Source of the DNA: Dyella terrae
GTDB lineage: Bacteria; Pseudomonadota; Gammaproteobacteria; Xanthomonadales; Rhodanobacteraceae
NCBI RefSeq assembly: GCF_022394535.1
Contig: NZ_CP089414.1
Location: 62,001-126,000, forward strand
Direction of reading: 5' to 3'
Length of the DNA: 64,000 nucleotides
Notes under the pieces: model-generated
Seen by the model: the letters and a program-made list of their open reading frames with translations, nothing else
Told to the model about the DNA's origin: nothing
Database searches by the model: none
Shown here: positions 34,501-43,199 of the stretch, piece by piece
Numbering within the stretch: the stretch's first letter is position 1
Layout: every line of letters starts with the position of its first letter
Position numbers and translations under genes: made by a program

Positions 34501-35013
34501 ATGGTGCGGATACGTCAGGCGGGGCTGCACGACGCAGGTGTGTTGACGGATTTGCGTTGCGCGTTTCTGGAAGAAGAGTTGAAGCAGCAGTTGCCAGAGG
34601 GCTTCGCCGACCAGCTGCGTGGCTGGATAGAGGACGCCGTACCGGAAGGCCGCCTGCTGGCCTGGCTAGCCGAAGTGGAGGGGCGCGTGGCCGGTTGCGT
34701 GATGGTGCATCCGTACACGCACGTACCTTCCGCTTATTTCCGCCAGGGCGTGGGCTGGTATGTGCTCAACATGTATGTGAAGCGGGTTCATCGCCGACAG
34801 GGCGCGGCCGCCGCGTTGTTGGCGGCCGTGGGGGCGGCGGCGAGAGAGCGGGAGGTGGATTCGCTCAACCTGCATTCCACGGCTGCCGGCCACAAGCTGT
34901 ACGAGCGCTTCGGTTTTGGCACGTCGGTGGACGCCATGAACATGACGTTGCACCAAGACGTGATCGGCCTGTCGGAGGGTGAGCCCGGCTCGTGGCGACG
35001 AGTGGCGGGCTGA
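34501..35013 (+). CDS. GNAT-family N-acetyltransferase
   Basis: 170 aa from the ATG 34501 (AAAGGAA site). The GNAT fold is clear: IRQAGLHDAGVLTDLR at the start, VAGCVMVHPY as beta-4, VLNMYVKRVHRRQGAAAALL as motif A with the acetyl-CoA-binding RRxxGA loop, and HSTAAGHKLYERFGF as motif B. The substrate cannot be told. It is divergent from ssrA and convergent with smpB. Confidence 0.88.
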   Translation: MVRIRQAGLHDAGVLTDLRCAFLEEELKQQLPEGFADQLRGWIEDAVPEGRLLAWLAEVEGRVAGCVMVHPYTHVPSAYFRQGVGWYVLNMYVKRVHRRQGAAAALLAAVGAAAREREVDSLNLHSTAAGHKLYERFGFGTSVDAMNMTLHQDVIGLSEGEPGSWRRVAG

Positions 35014-35019
35014 GCGAGC

Positions 35020-35511
35020 TCAAGCGTGCTTGTTGTGGGCGCGCATGGTGCGTTGCTTTTCACGCTGCCAGTCGCGTTCCTTCTCGGTGTCGCGCTTGTC
35101 GTGCGCCTGCTTGCCCTTGGCCAGGCCGATTTCCACCTTCACCTTGTTGGCCTTCCAGTAGAGGGCCATGGGGATGAGGGTGTAGCCCTTGCGTTCGACC
35201 GCACCAATGAGCGTGTCGATCTCCTCGCGGTGTAATAGCAGCTTGCGCGTGCGGCGATCGTTGGCCACCACGTGCGTGGAGGCGCTGATGAGCGGCGGGA
35301 TCGAGGTGCCGATCAGGAAGATCTCGCCCTGGAGCACCACGGCGTAGCTGTCACCGAAATTGATGCGACCGGCGCGCAACGACTTCACTTCCCAGCCTTG
35401 CAGCTCAAGGCCGGCTTCGAAGCGTTGGTCGATGTGGTACTCGTGGCGCGCGCGCTTGTTGAGCGCAATGGTGCCGCCTGCGTTTTTGTCTTTGTCCTTA
35501 GGCTTGGCCAT
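35020..35511 (-). CDS. smpB: SsrA-binding protein SmpB
   Basis: 163 aa. Binds the tRNA-like end of tmRNA and is required for trans-translation. Family hallmarks: [44 protein letters not shown], and a basic C-terminal tail ([20 protein letters not shown]) that enters the mRNA channel. It ends 6 bp from the GNAT gene on the other strand. Its proximity to ssrA is conserved in this group. Confidence 0.98.
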   Translation of the reverse strand: MAKPKDKDKNAGGTIALNKRARHEYHIDQRFEAGLELQGWEVKSLRAGRINFGDSYAVVLQGEIFLIGTSIPPLISASTHVVANDRRTRKLLLHREEIDTLIGAVERKGYTLIPMALYWKANKVKVEIGLAKGKQAHDKRDTEKERDWQREKQRTMRAHNKHA

Positions 35512-35596
35512 GTCCGTTAAACTTCGGGCTCATTGCCCTTATGACGGTCCCATCCGTGGAGGGACCTAAGAAGATGACGCTCAAGAAGAGGCTGAA

Positions 35597-36028
35597 GTGA
35601 TCGAGATCCGCCGCAGCGCCCTGGTGCGCTATTCGCCTGCCCAGATGTTCGATCTGGTCAATGACGTCGAAGCATACCCAAAGCGCTTCCCGTGGTGTGC
35701 TGGCGCGCAGGTGCTGGAACGGACAGAGGATGTGCTGGTGGCGAGGCTGGATCTCAAGTATGCCGGTTTCCGACAGAGCTTTACTACGCGCAATACCACC
35801 ACGCCCCCCAGCCGCTTGCACATGAGCCTGGTTGACGGCCCGTTTCGCAGCTTGGACGGCGTATGGGATTTCATCGCACTGGGCGATGCCGGCAGCAAGG
35901 TGTCGTTCGCGCTGGATTTCGACTATGCCAGCAAGCTGGTTGGCTCCGCGCTCAAGCTGGGCTTCCAGGGATTGGCGAGCCGCATGGTGGAGGACTTCTG
36001 CAAGGAAGCGGAGCGCACCTATGGCTGA
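35597..36028 (+). CDS. ratA: RatA-family START-domain protein
   Basis: 143 aa with a GTG start. A polyketide-cyclase/START fold resembling RatA and yeast Coq10: RSALVRYSPAQMFDLVNDV, YPKRFPWCAGAQVLE and the C-terminal helix. E. coli RatA has been described as blocking 70S ribosome assembly; the Coq10 relation suggests ubiquinone binding. It is divergent from smpB, as in most gamma-proteobacteria, and overlaps rnfH by 8 bp. Confidence 0.93.
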   Translation: MIEIRRSALVRYSPAQMFDLVNDVEAYPKRFPWCAGAQVLERTEDVLVARLDLKYAGFRQSFTTRNTTTPPSRLHMSLVDGPFRSLDGVWDFIALGDAGSKVSFALDFDYASKLVGSALKLGFQGLASRMVEDFCKEAERTYG

Positions 36029-36302
36029 GCAGATCACCGTGGAGGTGGTCTATGCCGAGCCGTCGCGTAGCTGGTTGTGGCAGGTGATGCTGCCAGTGGG
36101 CAGCACCGTGGCGCAGGCGATTGAGGCTTCAGGTGTGGCCCGTGATGTTCCGGGGCTCGTGGTGGATCCGGCGCGGCTGGGCATTTTTTCCCACAAGGTC
36201 ACACCGGACCACGTAGTGGGCGAGGGCGACCGGGTAGAGATCTACCGGCCGCTCACGCTCGATCCCAAGGAAGCTCGCCGGCGCCGCGCCCACGAGGGCT
36301 GA
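36021..36302 (+). CDS. rnfH: RnfH family protein (UPF0125)
   Basis: 93 aa, a beta-grasp ubiquitin-like fold: ITVEVVYAEPSRSWLWQVML, then VAQAIEASGV and DRVEIYRPLTLDPKEARRRR at the C terminus. The ATG overlaps the ratA stop by 8 bp, the usual toxin-antitoxin-like arrangement of ratA-rnfH. Its exact role is not established. Confidence 0.93.
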   Translation: MAEQITVEVVYAEPSRSWLWQVMLPVGSTVAQAIEASGVARDVPGLVVDPARLGIFSHKVTPDHVVGEGDRVEIYRPLTLDPKEARRRRAHEG

Positions 36303-36318
36303 CGCCGGCTGGACAGCC

Positions 36319-36780
36319 TTAGTGGCCGTCGTTGCCGCCACCGCCGTTATCGCCACCCTTGTCCTTGTCGCCGCCGGAACCGGTGTTCTTGTCACCCTTG
36401 GTTTCGTCGACCGGGTAGCTGGCGTGATACTTCTTGGTGTCGTTGACCAGCTTCTGTGCGTCTTCGGCAAAGAAGTCGCCCTCAGTACGCACCAGCACAT
36501 CGTTGTTGAAGGTGAGCTTGAGCGCGCGCACCTTGATGGCGCCACCACGGTGCTGCTGGGTGGAGACGTAGTCCCATTCGTTCTGGCTGAAGGGCGAATT
36601 CACAGACGGCGAGCCCATCAGTACCAGCACCTGACGCTTGGTCATGCCCGGCTGCAGCTGATCCACGGTTTTCTTGTCGAGCAGGTTGCCCTGCGACACG
36701 TCTGGGGTGTAGATGAGACGGCAGCTGGCCAGCGACAGTGCCAGCAAAGCAAAACCCAGCGTGCGAATCAGCTTGTGCAT
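36319..36780 (-). CDS. bamE: outer-membrane assembly lipoprotein BamE (OmlA/SmpA)
   Basis: 153 aa. A lipoprotein signal peptide ends in LSLASC (lipidated Cys20). The BamE domain follows (VDQLQPGMTKRQVLVLMGSP, NEWDYVSTQ, ALKLTFNNDVL). The C-terminal 30 residues are an unusual Gly/Asp/Lys-rich low-complexity tail beyond the family core. It is part of the BAM complex in the outer membrane. Divergent from fur across 77 bp, the conserved omlA-fur pair. Confidence 0.95.
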   Translation of the reverse strand: MHKLIRTLGFALLALSLASCRLIYTPDVSQGNLLDKKTVDQLQPGMTKRQVLVLMGSPSVNSPFSQNEWDYVSTQQHRGGAIKVRALKLTFNNDVLVRTEGDFFAEDAQKLVNDTKKYHASYPVDETKGDKNTGSGGDKDKGGDNGGGGNDGH

Positions 36781-36857
36781 GCGTGTTGCGTCCGGATCGT
36801 AAAGGTGTCGGATGATACACTAACGGCCTTGTGGCGCCGCGTGCGTGGAGTTTGTTT

Positions 36858-37274
36858 ATGGAACAGGAAACCAAAGAACTGCGCAAAGCCGGGCTGAAGG
36901 TCACCCACCCCCGCATGCGCATCCTGCAGATCTTCGAGGACGAGGAGGCTCACCACCTCACCGCCGAAGACATCTACAAGCGCTTGCTGTCTCACCAGGA
37001 AGACATCGGCCTAGCCACTGTCTACCGGGTGCTGACCCAGTTCGAGGCCGCCGGCATCGTGGTCAAGCACAACTTCGAGGGCGGCCAGGCCGTCTACGAG
37101 CTGGACCGTGGCAAGCACCATGACCACATGATCGATGTGGACAGCGGAAAGGTCATTGAGTTCGTCAGCGAGGAGATCGAGCGTCTCCAGCATGAAATCG
37201 CGGCGCGCCACGGCTACGTCATCGAGGACCACAGCCTGGTGCTGTACGTCCGTCCCAAGAAAGCTCACAAGTAA
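36858..37274 (+). CDS. fur: ferric uptake regulator Fur
   Basis: 138 aa. A winged-helix DNA-binding domain (THPRMRILQIFE, GLATVYRVLTQFEAAGIV) and a metal-binding dimer domain (GKHHDHMIDVDSGKVIEF). Represses iron-uptake genes when loaded with Fe2+. The protein has no cysteine at all: the Cys-x2-Cys zinc site of E. coli Fur is replaced by IDVDS, so structural zinc would have to be bound differently or be absent. An intrinsic terminator follows. Confidence 0.97.
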   Translation: MEQETKELRKAGLKVTHPRMRILQIFEDEEAHHLTAEDIYKRLLSHQEDIGLATVYRVLTQFEAAGIVVKHNFEGGQAVYELDRGKHHDHMIDVDSGKVIEFVSEEIERLQHEIAARHGYVIEDHSLVLYVRPKKAHK

Positions 37275-37299
37275 GCTTAGGTTCTGGCGGTATCCGAAG

Positions 37300-37330
37300 G
37301 GCCGGTGGCGGAAGCGTTGCCGGCCTTTTT
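37300..37330 (+). terminator. fur terminator
   Basis: GGCCGG (37300-37305) and CCGGCC (37320-37325) followed by TTTTT, 26 bp after the fur stop. Confidence 0.75.
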
Positions 37331-37370
37331 CATTGGCCGGGCCCATGGCGGGCTGAAAAACCTTCGCGCA

Positions 37371-37580
37371 TAAAAAAAGCCGCGGGAGGACTCCTGTCCG
37401 CCCTGCGGCTTGATCCGTTACCGGATGGCTCCTAGGAAGGCGAGTTGCTCGCGCAGCCTGGTCGTGCCACCGATTCCGGCGGAGCGGCATCCTGCCGCTC
37501 TTCATGCCCACCGTCCCCACGGTTGGCATGGCTCACCATCTTGCGATGGTGGCTCCCCCCACATCGATGGATCCAGCGTA
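37371..37580 (-). ncRNA. candidate structured RNA between fur and the kinase gene
   Basis: The minus strand of this gene-free interval folds into a chain of hairpins: ACCATC-GCAA-GATGGT, ACCGT-GGGG-ACGGT inside CATGCC...GGCATG, GCGGCA-GGA-TGCCGC, ATCCG-GTAA-CGGAT, and finally AGCCGC...GCGGCT enclosing GGAC-AGGA-GTCC and followed by seven T. Several loops carry GGA, as in CsrA/RsmA-binding RNAs, but too few to claim that. It could be an independent RNA or the 3' end of the kinase transcript. Confidence 0.5.
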
Positions 37581-37628
37581 ACGAAGCCTTCACACCTCGG
37601 CTATCGGAAAATTTCCTATGTAACGATC

Positions 37629-39224
37629 CTAAGTGCGCGCTACGTCACTAGTTTGCGTGCTGCTTCGCAACAATATCCGTAGATGAACGCCTTGGGCTTC
37701 CGGGCGGACCCTGAACAGCCCCCCCAGGGAAGTCACTCTGTCCCGCATGCCTTGCATGCCCCGGCCACCGCGCGGCATACGCGCCGGTAGGCCGATGCCG
37801 TTGTCGCGAATATCCAATAGGGCCAGGGCCACGCCTTGGCGTTCGCCAATGCGCAGGCGTAGTTGGAAGGCATCGGCGTGGGCATGCTTCACGGCATTGG
37901 TGGCGCTCTCCTGGACCAGGCGGTAGACAACTGTGCGGGTGTCGTCGTCGAGCAGGCGGGGGTCGCCGTGCAGGTCGGTGCGATAGGCCACGCCGGCAGC
38001 CGTGAGCAGGTCGCGGATCGGGCCTTCGTCCAGGGCGCGCAGCAGGCCGAATTCGTCGAGGACGGCGGGACGCAAGTCGTCCAGCAGGCGGTGCAGTGCC
38101 CGGCGCATATGGCCGAGGATGGTGTTGATGGATACGCCGATATCGTCCATGCCGGCCTGGGCCAATCGCGACTGGGCCAGCTTCAGGTGGGTCTGGATGG
38201 CCGTCAGGTTCTGGCCCAGTTCGTCGTGCAGCTCGGCGGCCATGTGGCGACGCTGGTTCTCCTCGGTCTGCAGGTTGCCGCGTGCGGCGTCACGCAGCTG
38301 GCGGGCCAAGTGGTCCAGTCGGCGGTTGACCGCCGCGAGGTAGACGTTTTGCTCCGCTACGCGCTCGCTACTGCGGCGCAGGGCGTCGGTGGCCGAGCCG
38401 AGCATCAATGCGCCGGTGCCGGCCACGGCGAGGAACAGCTCGCCGGCAGCGCCTGGGATGCCGTGGCCAGAAAGATGATCCACCAGTGTCATGCCCAGGC
38501 TGGAGATCAGCATGGAGAGGCTGGCGCCACGCCAGCCGTGGCGGAAGGCGAAGAACAGCACCGGCGCGAGCGACAATACGCGGGCGAACTGCGGCTGCGG
38601 CGCCTCATGGGACGAAAGCACTAGCAGAATCGCCAGCGATGGCAGCAGCACCAGCAGGCCGTCCATCAACAGGCGGCCGAGTCCGCGCTTGTCCAGTCGG
38701 GCCCGTAGCAACATCACCAGTAGCGGCACGATGAGCAGCACGCCGACGTAGTTGCCCAGCAGATCCTGGCCTAGGGCCTGCATCATCAGGTCGGCGCTGG
38801 GGCTGACGTGGATCAGCGCAAGCATCACGGCGTCGGTGGCGGTGGTGGCCGCGACGGTGAAGGCGGCCGACAGCAGCAGGCGAGCGACGTCCTCGGGATC
38901 GCGCAGGCTGGCGTGCAGGTTGGCGCGGCGCATCAGCCATAGGCAGATGGCCACCACGGCAGGTTCGGGCAGGGCGGCCAGCAGGAAGCCGCGCCACCCC
39001 ATCGGCAGTGGATGGACCCAGCTAATCAGCCCGCTAGCCGCCAGCTCGGCGCCGAGCAGCCATGGCCACATCCGCATGGGTGCCAGCAGCAGCGCACCGA
39101 AGCGCAAGCCGTAGGGGAGCATCCAATACGGCTGCTCGGTCGGCCACAGCAGCAGCCAAAGCAGGAAATAGCCAATACCAAGGAGCAGGTCGGAACCCGG
39201 CAATGCAGGAGATTTCGGTCGCAT
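37629..39224 (-). CDS. MASE1-type sensor histidine kinase (NarX/UhpB class)
   Basis: 531 aa from the ATG 39224. Eight or so membrane helices in the first 300 residues look like a MASE1 sensor. A HisKA_3 dimerisation helix follows with the phospho-His in HMAAELHDELGQNLTAIQ, then an ATPase domain (ESATNAVKHAHA, DIRDNGIGLPA, GRGMQGMRDRV). It is divergently arranged with its likely partner regulator at 39340 and resembles the UhpB/UhpA pair. Signal unknown. Confidence 0.9.
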   Translation of the reverse strand: MRPKSPALPGSDLLLGIGYFLLWLLLWPTEQPYWMLPYGLRFGALLLAPMRMWPWLLGAELAASGLISWVHPLPMGWRGFLLAALPEPAVVAICLWLMRRANLHASLRDPEDVARLLLSAAFTVAATTATDAVMLALIHVSPSADLMMQALGQDLLGNYVGVLLIVPLLVMLLRARLDKRGLGRLLMDGLLVLLPSLAILLVLSSHEAPQPQFARVLSLAPVLFFAFRHGWRGASLSMLISSLGMTLVDHLSGHGIPGAAGELFLAVAGTGALMLGSATDALRRSSERVAEQNVYLAAVNRRLDHLARQLRDAARGNLQTEENQRRHMAAELHDELGQNLTAIQTHLKLAQSRLAQAGMDDIGVSINTILGHMRRALHRLLDDLRPAVLDEFGLLRALDEGPIRDLLTAAGVAYRTDLHGDPRLLDDDTRTVVYRLVQESATNAVKHAHADAFQLRLRIGERQGVALALLDIRDNGIGLPARMPRGGRGMQGMRDRVTSLGGLFRVRPEAQGVHLRILLRSSTQTSDVART

Positions 39225-39339
39225 GCGGTCGATGGTACATGGCGCCGGTCGGCCATCCGGAAGGCCATTTTCGACGGCAGCCCGGGCAACGCGCGGAGGG
39301 GAGATCGTCAACCGGCTCTCAGGCTGCTATACATGGGGC

Positions 39340-39975
39340 ATGTACAGCATTGTCCTGGTCGACGACCACGCCATTGTACGAGAGGGGTTCAAGCGGCTAA
39401 TCGAGATGGAGCCGGATCTGGAGGTCGTTGCGGAATGCCGCAGCGCCGACGATGCGGTGGAAGCGGTTGGCACGCGTCGTCCCGATCTCGTCGCACTCGA
39501 TCTCTCGCTGCCTGACGGCAGCGGGCTGCCGTTGATCGAGCATTTGCGCAGCGTGGCGGCGGACACGCGCATCGTCGTGCTGAGCATGCACGACGGGGAG
39601 CCCTACGTATCTGAAGCCTTGCGTCGTGGCGCCAGTGGCTACGTCACCAAAGGCGTGGCGCCCGAAGAGCTGGTGGCCGGCCTGCGCGCGGTGATGCAGG
39701 GCGAATGTTTCCTTAGTTCGGACTTGCGCAAGCGCCGGGCCGAGCGGCCCAGTGAATCGCGGGACCCCATCCATCGGCTCACGGCACGCGAGCGCGAAGT
39801 GTTTTTGTTGCTGGCGGCGGGCAGGGCGCCCAAGCAGGTCGCCGGCGAGCTTGGCATCGGCCAGAAGACCGTCTACATCCACCGCGCCAGCCTGATGGGC
39901 AAGCTGGGGGCGGGCTCGGAGCTCGATCTCTATCGCATGGCGGCCGAGCGCGGGTTGTTGCCGCGCAAGAACTAG
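39340..39975 (+). CDS. NarL/FixJ-family response regulator (UhpA-like)
   Basis: 211 aa. A receiver domain (SIVLVDDHAIVREGFKRLIE, phospho-Asp in VALDLSLPDGSG, Lys in GYVTKGVAPEEL) and a LuxR-type helix-turn-helix (LTAREREVFLLLAAGRAPKQ, VAGELGIGQKTVYIHRASLM). The unusual HRASLM in place of HRxNIM is still compatible with DNA binding. It shares a 115-bp divergent promoter region with the MASE1 kinase. Confidence 0.93.
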   Translation: MYSIVLVDDHAIVREGFKRLIEMEPDLEVVAECRSADDAVEAVGTRRPDLVALDLSLPDGSGLPLIEHLRSVAADTRIVVLSMHDGEPYVSEALRRGASGYVTKGVAPEELVAGLRAVMQGECFLSSDLRKRRAERPSESRDPIHRLTAREREVFLLLAAGRAPKQVAGELGIGQKTVYIHRASLMGKLGAGSELDLYRMAAERGLLPRKN

Positions 39976-40027
39976 TGGTCGGGACTTGCCTTCGGCGAGT
40001 TGTCTGATAGCGCGACGCTTTTCCGCT

Positions 40028-40152
40028 CGTCATTCCGGCGTAGGCCGGAATCCAGTGGCCTCAATACTGGGTTTTCGCGGCTCCTTGGATTGGAGCGTGT
40101 CGCGAAAACTCAGCGCACCTGCTACTGGATTCCGGCCTACGCCGGAATGACG
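40028..40152. repeat. 29-bp perfect inverted repeat (REP-like)
   Basis: CGTCATTCCGGCGTAGGCCG (continuing to 40056) is repeated exactly in inverse at 40124-40152. A second inverted pair lies inside (GGTTTTCGCG / CGCGAAAACT). It sits between the convergent ends of the regulator and recN, so it may also act as a bidirectional terminator. Repeats of this type with CGTCATTCCGGC are common in Xanthomonadales. Confidence 0.85.
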
Positions 40153-40197
40153 GTCGTCTGAGGCGTCGCCAACCTCGTGTTGCCGGCGCTCTTTAGA

Positions 40198-41868
40198 TCA
40201 AACCTGCGCCCGCTCCAGCATCTGCTTGGCGTGTGCTCGCGTTTCGCGCGTGATTTCCACGCCGCCCAGCATGCGAGCCAATTCATCGCGCCGGCCGTTG
40301 GCGTCGAGCTTCTCGATGCGTGTACGGGTGGATTCGCCATCGCTGGCCTTGCTCACGCGCAGATGCGCGTGGCCTTGCGCGGCCACCTGCGGCAAGTGGG
40401 TGACGCACAACACCTGGCGTTGCGCGCCAAGTGAGCGCAGTTTCTGGCCGACCACTTCGGCCACGGCGCCACCGATGCCGGTATCTACTTCATCGAACAC
40501 CATGGTCCCAACGGTGTCCTTGCCGAGCGTGGCCACTTCGATAGCCAGGCTGATGCGGGCAAGTTCGCCACCCGAGGCGACCTTGCGTAGCGCGCGCGGT
40601 GGCTGGCCGGGGTTGGCGCTGACCAGCAGTTCGCAACGCTCGCGCCCCTGCGGATCGGGCTCGTTGTCGCTGGTGGTTTCCAGCTCCACCACAAGGCGGC
40701 CACCGCTCATGCCTAGCTCACCCATCAAGGCACTGACTTCACCACCCAGGCGATCAGCTGCCTGCTGCCGCGACGTGCTGAGTTTGGCGGCTTGTTCGTC
40801 GTACTGCTGTTGCAGACGCGAGCGTTGGCCGGCGAGTTTTTCCAAGGCATCGCCGGCGCCCTCCAGTTCGTCCAACTCCCCGCGCAAGGCGATGGCCTTG
40901 TCGTGAAGTTCGGGGACCGGCACCCGATGGCGGCGCGAAAGTTCGTGCAGCCGGGTGAGGTGGGTGTCGACCTCGTTGTAGCGCTCCGGGTCCAGATCCA
41001 CGTCGAGTGCGTAGCGGCCAAGTCCATCGGCGGCTTCGCTCAGCTGGATGGACGCGTTGTCCAACAGCTCCAGCATGGGGGCAAGGCGGTCGTCCAGCGC
41101 GGCGAGCTTGCTCATTTCCAGTTGGGCGCGTCCCAACGCGCGGCGCAGTGCGAACTCGCTTTCGCCGTCGAGCAGTTCCACTACGCCGCCAGCACCTTCA
41201 GCCAGCCTGCCGGCGTTGGCCAGTCGCTTGTGGCTGGCTTCCAGTTCGGTGAGTTCGCTGGCGGGCAGGGCCCACTTATCGAGTTCGCCCAGTTCGTGGC
41301 TCAGCAGCTCGATGCGTTGCTCGCGATCGTCGCCGCCGCTCAGTTTGCGGATGCGGTTGCCCAGCTCGCGCCATTGCAGGGCCAGTTCGCGTACCTGGGC
41401 GACCTGTGCCTCGTTGCCGGCGTAGGCATCGAGCAGTCCCATTTGGTGTGTGCGGGAAAGCAGGGCCTGGTGTTCGTGCTGGCCGTGGATTTCCACCAGC
41501 AGCGTGGCCAGTTCGCCCAACTGGCTGGCGTTGGCCGGTCGGCCGTTGATCCAGGCGCGCGAGCTGCCCTCGGCACGGATGACGCGACGTAGCTGGCAGG
41601 CGTCTTCCTCGTCCAGCTCCTCGCGGCGAAGCCATTCGCGGGCTTCGGGGAGGTGGGTGAGGTCGAACTCGGCGATGAGCTCGGCGCGGTCGCTGCCGGC
41701 GCGCACCATGCCGCTGTCCGCGCGAGCGCCCGCCAGCAACATGAGGGCGTCCACCAGCAGGGATTTGCCCGCGCCGGTTTCGCCGCTGACGACAGTGAGG
41801 CCTGGGCCGAAGGCGATCTCGGCTTCTTCGACGACGGCGAAATGACGAACGTAGAGCGAGGTGAGCAT
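40198..41868 (-). CDS. recN: DNA repair protein RecN
   Basis: 556 aa, an SMC-like ATPase in recombinational repair. Walker A GETGAGKS (29-36), a long coiled-coil middle, the ABC signature KVASGGELARISLAIE and Walker B TMVFDEVDTGIGG. The position upstream of hrcA and after fur is typical of this order. The gap to hrcA (41869-42060) has a short hairpin (GACGAC...GTCGTC near 41945) and a heat-shock-like promoter. Confidence 0.97.
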   Translation of the reverse strand: MLTSLYVRHFAVVEEAEIAFGPGLTVVSGETGAGKSLLVDALMLLAGARADSGMVRAGSDRAELIAEFDLTHLPEAREWLRREELDEEDACQLRRVIRAEGSSRAWINGRPANASQLGELATLLVEIHGQHEHQALLSRTHQMGLLDAYAGNEAQVAQVRELALQWRELGNRIRKLSGGDDREQRIELLSHELGELDKWALPASELTELEASHKRLANAGRLAEGAGGVVELLDGESEFALRRALGRAQLEMSKLAALDDRLAPMLELLDNASIQLSEAADGLGRYALDVDLDPERYNEVDTHLTRLHELSRRHRVPVPELHDKAIALRGELDELEGAGDALEKLAGQRSRLQQQYDEQAAKLSTSRQQAADRLGGEVSALMGELGMSGGRLVVELETTSDNEPDPQGRERCELLVSANPGQPPRALRKVASGGELARISLAIEVATLGKDTVGTMVFDEVDTGIGGAVAEVVGQKLRSLGAQRQVLCVTHLPQVAAQGHAHLRVSKASDGESTRTRIEKLDANGRRDELARMLGGVEITRETRAHAKQMLERAQV

Positions 41869-42004
41869 GGGCGGCGACGTGGTGAAGTCGGGGGATTGTA
41901 AGGGGGAGGGGATGGGGGGCGGCTAGTGGGGTGTCGGCCCGGGAGACGACATGCCGTCGTCTGGCCCGTTCCGATACGCCTGCCACCCAACCCTGTCCCC
42001 GTTT

Positions 42005-42033
42005 CTTGCAAACTTTGCCGCCAGACCTTATTT
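42005..42033 (+). promoter_or_regulatory. possible sigma-32 promoter of the heat-shock operon
   Basis: CTTGCAA (42005-42011) and CCTTATTT (42026-42033), spaced 14 bp, resemble the CTTGAAA / CCCCATNT consensus. It lies 27 bp before hrcA. No CIRCE (TTAGCACTC...GAGTGCTAA) was seen. Confidence 0.4.
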
Positions 42034-42060
42034 CTTGTCTGTCTCACGGATTGCTACAGC

Positions 42061-43113
42061 ATGCCTGCCGCCCAACTCGATGCCCGCGCACGACGCCTGT
42101 TGCGCACATTGATTGCCCAATACCTTGCCGACGGCGAGCCGGTAGGGTCGCGCACGCTATCGCGGTCATCCGGCTTGGATGTGAGCCCGGCCACCATCCG
42201 TAACATCATGTCGGACCTGGAAGAAGCCGGGCTGGTGGCGTCGCCGCACACGTCTGCCGGCCGTGTACCGACGCCTCGCGGCCTGCGCCTGTTCGTGGAC
42301 AGCCTGATCGAGCTGCAGCCCCTGCCGCAGGATGAGATGGCGCGCCTACGCCGCGAGTTGCCGCCGGGCCTCACCACCACCCGCGACCTGCTCGGCAACG
42401 TCTCGACCCTGTTGTCGGCGATGACGCAGTTCGCTGGCGTGGTCACGGTGCCGCGGCAGGCTGATTTTCCGCTGCGCCATATCGATTTCGTGGCGCTGCC
42501 CGATGCCCGCGTGCTGGTGATCCTGGTGTTCTCGGACAATCAGGTGCAGAACCGCATTGTCCAGTTGGCCAAACCACTGGACGGCAGCGAGCTGGAGCAG
42601 GCGGCCAACTATCTCAATGCCCAGTTTGCCGGCCTGCGTTTGGACGACATTCGCGCCCATTTGCTGCGCGAACTGCGTGAGGCCAGTGGCGAACTCAATC
42701 GGTTGATGTCCAGCGCGGTGGAGCTGGCGGCGGCCTCGTTCGCCCCGCAAGGCGATAGCGACGACGTACTGGTCAGCGGCCAGACCAATCTGATGGGATA
42801 CTCGGAACTGGCCAACCTGGAGCGCCTGCGCGAGCTGTTCGAGGCGTTCCAGAAGAAAAGCGAGCTGCTGCAGCTCATGGAAGTGTGCGCCAAGGCCCCT
42901 GGCGTGCGCCTGTTCATCGGTGAAGAATCGGGGTTTGCGGCGCTGGACGGTTGTAGCGTGGTCACGGCCAGCTACGGTACCCAGGGGCGCGTGCTGGGCG
43001 CGATCGGAGTGATTGGCCCCACCCGCATGGCCTACGAACGGGTCATTCCCGTGGTGCAGGCGACGGCCGGTTTGCTTAGCGACGCCTTGAATCGCGTCGC
43101 GACGACCTTATAA
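42061..43113 (+). CDS. hrcA: heat-inducible transcription repressor HrcA
   Basis: 350 aa. A winged HTH (VGSRTLSRSSGLDVSPATIR, NIMSDLEEAGLVASPHTSAG) and the HrcA dimer domain (VLGAIGVIGPTRMAYERVIP). It normally represses hrcA-grpE-dnaK-dnaJ through CIRCE. No CIRCE copy is visible upstream in this window, so the operator may be diverged or its targets may lie elsewhere. First gene of the chaperone cluster. Confidence 0.97.
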   Translation: MPAAQLDARARRLLRTLIAQYLADGEPVGSRTLSRSSGLDVSPATIRNIMSDLEEAGLVASPHTSAGRVPTPRGLRLFVDSLIELQPLPQDEMARLRRELPPGLTTTRDLLGNVSTLLSAMTQFAGVVTVPRQADFPLRHIDFVALPDARVLVILVFSDNQVQNRIVQLAKPLDGSELEQAANYLNAQFAGLRLDDIRAHLLRELREASGELNRLMSSAVELAAASFAPQGDSDDVLVSGQTNLMGYSELANLERLRELFEAFQKKSELLQLMEVCAKAPGVRLFIGEESGFAALDGCSVVTASYGTQGRVLGAIGVIGPTRMAYERVIPVVQATAGLLSDALNRVATTL

Positions 43114-43199
43114 CGCGCTCGGGAGGCGGGGTTTTACCCGCAAGTGATTGACGGTTGGTGCCTCACGGCACCGGCCACGGATAAGGCTTGGAGTGATTC

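Noticed and set aside
41869..42060. CIRCE operator upstream of hrcA
   Set aside because: Searched for TTAGCACTC and GAGTGCTAA; neither is present in recognisable form.
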